Source: Clostridiales bacterium
Lineage (GTDB): Bacteria > Bacillota > Clostridia > Christensenellales > Aristaeellaceae
Reading direction: 5' to 3'
Length of the DNA: 64,000 nucleotides
Assembly: GCA_015056015.1 (NCBI GenBank)
Contig: SVHD01000001.1
Coordinates: 135,636-199,635 of the forward strand
Shown here: positions 60,552-64,000 of the stretch, piece after piece
How positions within the stretch are numbered: the first letter of the stretch is position 1
Layout: every line of letters starts with the position of its first letter
Position numbers and translations under genes: made by a program
Notes under the pieces: generated by a model
Told to the model about the DNA's origin: nothing
What the model saw: only the letters and a program-made list of their open reading frames with translations
Databases searched by the model: none

Positions 60552-61373
60552 ATGAAAAATTATCGTGTTCATCCGGTTCATTATCCCTTCCGCATCACTG
60601 CTTTTCATTCCGCCTATGATTTTTCCTGGGATGATACCTTTCGTTTCCTGGGCGAAAGCCATGATTTCTGGGAATTTGTATGCGTGCTGGATGGAGAGGT
60701 AGAAGTGGTGGAGGATGAAAAGGTCTATTCCCTCTACGGCGGGGATATGATCTGCCATGGGCCCAACGAATTTCACCGCATCTGCAGCGCCGGTGGATCC
60801 CATCCCCATGTGCTGGTGCTCACATTCAATCACGAAGGGGAATTGCCGCCCCGGCTGTGGGAGGATGTATTTTTTCTCAGTCCGGAAGAAAAAACGGAAT
60901 ACTATGAAATTTTCAAGCGGGTATATGCCGCCTTCCACGGCGTCAATACCGATCCTTATGCAGAGGCCGAGGCCGCCTATGCCCTGGCAGCCTTTCTGGT
61001 TCGCCTCGCCGCCCACAAGCCCGCCTCCCGCCCGCCCCTGCGGGCCAGCCGCAGCGCGGAAATGTATCAGGAATTGATTGAAACCATGAAGGCCGGGGTG
61101 GCGGAAAATTATTCCCTGAATGATCTGGCCAAGCGCCACGCCATCAGTGTCAGCGCGGTGAAAAAACTATTCCGTGATTATGCAGGCATCGGCGCCATGA
61201 GTTATTACGCCATGCTCCGGGGTCAGGAGGCCCTGCGGCTGCTGACAAACGGAAAGAGCATTGAGGAAACGGCAGAAATGCTGAATTTTTCTTCCGTCAA
61301 TTATTTTTCCTTATGCTTTAAAAAGCAATTTGGCGCGCCGCCGGCCAGATATTTACGGGAACGGAAAAAATAA
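60552..61373 (+). CDS. AraC family transcriptional regulator
   Basis: N-terminal cupin; ENYSLNDLAKRHAISVSAVKKLFRDYAGIGAMSYYAMLRGQEALRLLTNGKSIEETAEMLNFSSVNYFSLCFKKQFGAPPARY. Confidence 0.93.
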   Translation: MKNYRVHPVHYPFRITAFHSAYDFSWDDTFRFLGESHDFWEFVCVLDGEVEVVEDEKVYSLYGGDMICHGPNEFHRICSAGGSHPHVLVLTFNHEGELPPRLWEDVFFLSPEEKTEYYEIFKRVYAAFHGVNTDPYAEAEAAYALAAFLVRLAAHKPASRPPLRASRSAEMYQELIETMKAGVAENYSLNDLAKRHAISVSAVKKLFRDYAGIGAMSYYAMLRGQEALRLLTNGKSIEETAEMLNFSSVNYFSLCFKKQFGAPPARYLRERKK

Positions 61374-61439
61374 AAAAATTGCAGATCAAAAAGACCCATG
61401 CTATAATGAGCTCAGAATCAGGAAAGGAGATTTTGAAAA

Positions 61440-62465
61440 ATGACGAAGAATATTCGCTGCGCCATTTACGGCGCGGGCTCCCTGGGCACGGTGCTGGGGG
61501 CATATATGACAAAAAACGGCGCCAAGGTGGATCTGATCAACCGGAATCAGGCCCATGTGGCGGCGCTGAAGGCGCATGGCGCGAAAATCAATGGCACGGT
61601 GGATCTGACGGTGCCGGTCAGCGCCCTGACCCCCGATGAAATGGAAGGCGTTTATGATGTGATCCTGCTGCTTACCAAGCAGCTGAAAAACCCCGAAGTG
61701 GTTTCCATGCTCAAGGATTATCTGGCGGATGACGGCGTGCTGGTTACCCTGCAAAACGGCATCCCCGAGCCCGGCATTGCCGAAATCATCGGGGAAGGGC
61801 GCACCATGGGCTGCGTGGTGGAATGGGGCGCCACCCTTTCCGCGCCCGGGGTTTGCACCCTCACCAGCCATCCCGACAGCCTGTCCTTCCATATGGGCAA
61901 AATGAAGGGCATCACGGATGAACAATTTGCCATGGTCAAGGAATTGCTGGAATTGATGTGCCCCGTTTATGAAGAAACCAATCTGCTGGGGGCGCGCTGG
62001 TCCAAGCTGCTGATCAACGGCGTATTTTCCGGGCTGGGCACCGTCATCGGCGGCACCTTCGGCGATGTGGCCGGGGATCCCCAGGCGCGGAAGGTGGCCC
62101 TTGCCTGCATGAAGGAATGTATCGATGTGGGCCATGCCGCCGGGGCGGAATTCGTGCCGGTGCAGGGCAAAAATATCATCAAATTATTCTATTATAAAAA
62201 TCCCCTCAAGCGGGCCTTTGCCAATCTGCTGATCCCCATCGCCATGAAAAAGCATCGGGCCATCGAGCCTTCCATGCTCCAGGATCTGAAAAAAGGCAAG
62301 CCCTGCGAAATCGACGCCATTAATGGCGTGATCTGTGAATGGGGCAAAAAATGCGGCGTGAAAACCCCCATCAACGATAAAATCGTGGAAATCGTGAAAA
62401 AGGAAGAGGCCGGCGAGCTGAAATGGGAAAAAAGCAATCTCCGCTTCTTCGAGGGCCTTGTGTAA
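61440..62465 (+). CDS. Ketopantoate reductase family protein
   Basis: IRCAIYGAGSLGTVLGAYMTKNGAKVDLINRNQAHVAALKAHG, VLVTLQNGIPEPGIAEIIG, RWSKLLINGVFSGLG. Confidence 0.92.
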   Translation: MTKNIRCAIYGAGSLGTVLGAYMTKNGAKVDLINRNQAHVAALKAHGAKINGTVDLTVPVSALTPDEMEGVYDVILLLTKQLKNPEVVSMLKDYLADDGVLVTLQNGIPEPGIAEIIGEGRTMGCVVEWGATLSAPGVCTLTSHPDSLSFHMGKMKGITDEQFAMVKELLELMCPVYEETNLLGARWSKLLINGVFSGLGTVIGGTFGDVAGDPQARKVALACMKECIDVGHAAGAEFVPVQGKNIIKLFYYKNPLKRAFANLLIPIAMKKHRAIEPSMLQDLKKGKPCEIDAINGVICEWGKKCGVKTPINDKIVEIVKKEEAGELKWEKSNLRFFEGLV

Positions 62466-62478
62466 ATCGTTCAATATT

Positions 62479-62582
62479 GCGAGAGGGTGTTTCTTTTAAA
62501 AAAGAAACACCCTCTCGCGCTCTCCCAAAGAAAACCAACTCTGGAACACACGATTCGCCTTAAATCCAATTGTATTCCAGTG
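62479..62582 (+). repeat. Intergenic hairpin-tail element, copy 20
   Basis: Perfect 19-bp stem GCGAGAGGGTGTTTCTTTT/AAAAGAAACACCCTCTCGC, tail GCTCTCCCAAAGAAAACCAACTCTGGAA..TATTCCAGTG. Confidence 0.88.
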
Positions 62583-62657
62583 ATACAAAAAGGGATTCCC
62601 CGTTTCGTTTTCCCCACGCATCACGGGAAATTGCCAATTCCATAACAGATTAAATAT

Positions 62658-62726
62658 TCCCGAAACAGCTTTCTTGGAGGGGGTGCGGGGGAACCATTCT
62701 TTGGCTTCAAAGAATGGTTCCCCCGC
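62658..62726 (-). repeat. Intergenic hairpin-tail element, copy 21 (inverted relative to copy 20)
   Basis: GCTTTCTTGGAGGGGGT then perfect 19-bp stem GCGGGGGAACCATTCTTTG/CAAAGAATGGTTCCCCCGC. Confidence 0.85.
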
Positions 62727-62746
62727 AATCTTTCCCCCCACAATTT

Positions 62747-63865
62747 CTATTTCGTCATCTCCCCCACCGCGGCGATCAGCGCGTCCACGTCGCCCTCGGT
62801 GTTGAAAGGGCCCAGGCTTGCCCGGACGGCGCCCCGGGTGCCCAGCCAGGCATGGATAGCCGGCGCGCAATGCAGCCCGCCCCGAAGCGCAAATTTTTGC
62901 ATGCTCAGGGTGTCGGCCACCTCGCCGCTGTCCCTGTCCCGGATATTGAAGCTGACCACCCCCACCCTGGGCGCGTCATCCGCCCCATATACCGTCAAGC
63001 CGGAAATATTTTTCAGTCCCTGCCGCAATCGCAGGGCCAGAAAATGCTCATATTCCGCAATAGCCCCCTGATGCCGCAGGATGAATTTCAGGCCCTGGCT
63101 AAGCCCGGCGATCCCGGGCAGATTGGCCGTGCCGCTTTCCAGGCGATCGGGCAGCATGGCGGGCTGCAGCATGCTTTCCGAGGCCGATCCCGTTCCCCCT
63201 TCCCGCAGCGGCCGGGGCAAAATACCCTTCCCCACATAAAGCAGCCCCGTGCCCATGGGCCCCAGCAGCCCTTTATGCCCGGGCATGGCGATCATATCCG
63301 CATGAATGGGGGCTAAATCCTCGGTTCCGGCGGTCTGGGCGGCGTCCAGCAAAAGGGGCACGCCCTTTTCATGGCAGGCCCGGGCGATCTCCCGGGCAGG
63401 CTGGATCACGCCGGTCACATTGCTGGCATGGCAAAGCACGCAAAGGGCCGTTTTCGGGCCGATGGCGGCACGCACCGCATCCGGGGAAAGCAGTCCCCTT
63501 TCATCCGGCGGCAGCATCCGCAGGGTAATCTTCCCTGCGGCATGATAGCCCATCAGCGGCCGCATCACCGCATTATGCTCCCCATGGGAAACGATTACTT
63601 CATCCCCCTGATGCAATGTGCCCCTGATGGCCATATTCAGCGCATCGGTGCAATTGAGGCAGAAAATAATATTTTCCGGGGTGGAAACGCGCAAATACTG
63701 CGCCGCCAGTTCCCGGCAATTTTCCATGATCCTGCCGCCCGCCAGCGCCCCCGCATGCCCGGCCCGGCCCGGGTTCCCGCCAATCTTTTCCATCACCCCC
63801 GCCATGGCGCGAATCACCTCCGGGGGCTTGGGGAAGCTGGTGGCCGCATTATCCAGATAAATCAT
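62747..63865 (-). CDS. Class V aminotransferase / cysteine desulfurase family protein
   Basis: MIYLDNAATSFPKPPEVIRAM, HGEHNAVMRPL, LLDAAQTAGTEDL, MPGHKGLLGPMGTGLLYVG, LRGGLHCAPAIH. Confidence 0.93.
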   Translation of the reverse strand: MIYLDNAATSFPKPPEVIRAMAGVMEKIGGNPGRAGHAGALAGGRIMENCRELAAQYLRVSTPENIIFCLNCTDALNMAIRGTLHQGDEVIVSHGEHNAVMRPLMGYHAAGKITLRMLPPDERGLLSPDAVRAAIGPKTALCVLCHASNVTGVIQPAREIARACHEKGVPLLLDAAQTAGTEDLAPIHADMIAMPGHKGLLGPMGTGLLYVGKGILPRPLREGGTGSASESMLQPAMLPDRLESGTANLPGIAGLSQGLKFILRHQGAIAEYEHFLALRLRQGLKNISGLTVYGADDAPRVGVVSFNIRDRDSGEVADTLSMQKFALRGGLHCAPAIHAWLGTRGAVRASLGPFNTEGDVDALIAAVGEMTK

Positions 63866-63937
63866 GCTTTTCCTCCCTCGCGGCTGCACCCGCCGCCTCT
63901 TTTCACCATAGAATATATGAGAAAGAAGGGAGGAGCA

Positions 63938-64000
63938 TGACCATGCAGGAAACATTCGGCATCGGCGCTTTTCGTTCCCGGCAGCAGGTGATGCGCTTTG
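63938..64000 (+). CDS. Start of a DUF3343-like (putative Se/S carrier) small protein, cut by window edge
   Basis: GGGAGGAGC-ATG; MTMQETFGIGAFRSRQQVMRF...; divergent to the cysteine desulfurase-like gene. Confidence 0.4.

Overview
The 64 kb window looks like a chromosomal segment of a Gram-positive, probably Clostridia-type bacterium. This is inferred from Gin/CsfB, a CIRCE-controlled groESL, DegV, an ECF transporter core and AGGAGG ribosome-binding sites. No rRNA, tRNA, CRISPR array, prophage or transposase gene was recognised. I support about 58 CDS. They cover carbohydrate catabolism (GH2, GH35, GH39-like, MGH1-like, UxaC, an Eda fusion, an LplB/YtcP-type ABC transporter, two Gfo/Idh plus TIM-barrel clusters) and housekeeping (groESL, recD2, mutY, mnmA, tmk, yajC, mntP, ecfAAT, udk). 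RNA and DNA elements include a yybP-ykoY (Mn2+) riboswitch upstream of mntP, a perfect CIRCE, several sigma-A-type promoters and several intrinsic terminators. The strongest unexplained signal is a dispersed family of about 20 intergenic elements. Each has a perfect or near-perfect 17-20 bp hairpin whose stem sequence differs between copies while staying paired, then a conserved CCCTCCCAAAGAAAAC tail and a CTGGATATT...TGCCAGTG inverted pair. By my reading the family occupies all eight convergent gene junctions that have intergenic space and no divergent (promoter) gap. Four loci hold tail-to-tail inverted composite pairs. Other leads are a 26-aa peptide ORF between a conserved unknown protein and an HD-GYP gene, a possible multi-stem ncRNA before a gtrA-like gene, 20-bp-phased AraC-type direct repeats, and unusual fusions (MutY-GNAT, HAD-TMK, tandem class-I GATase, Eda-VOC). 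All family assignments are by eye from translated motifs; no searches were run.
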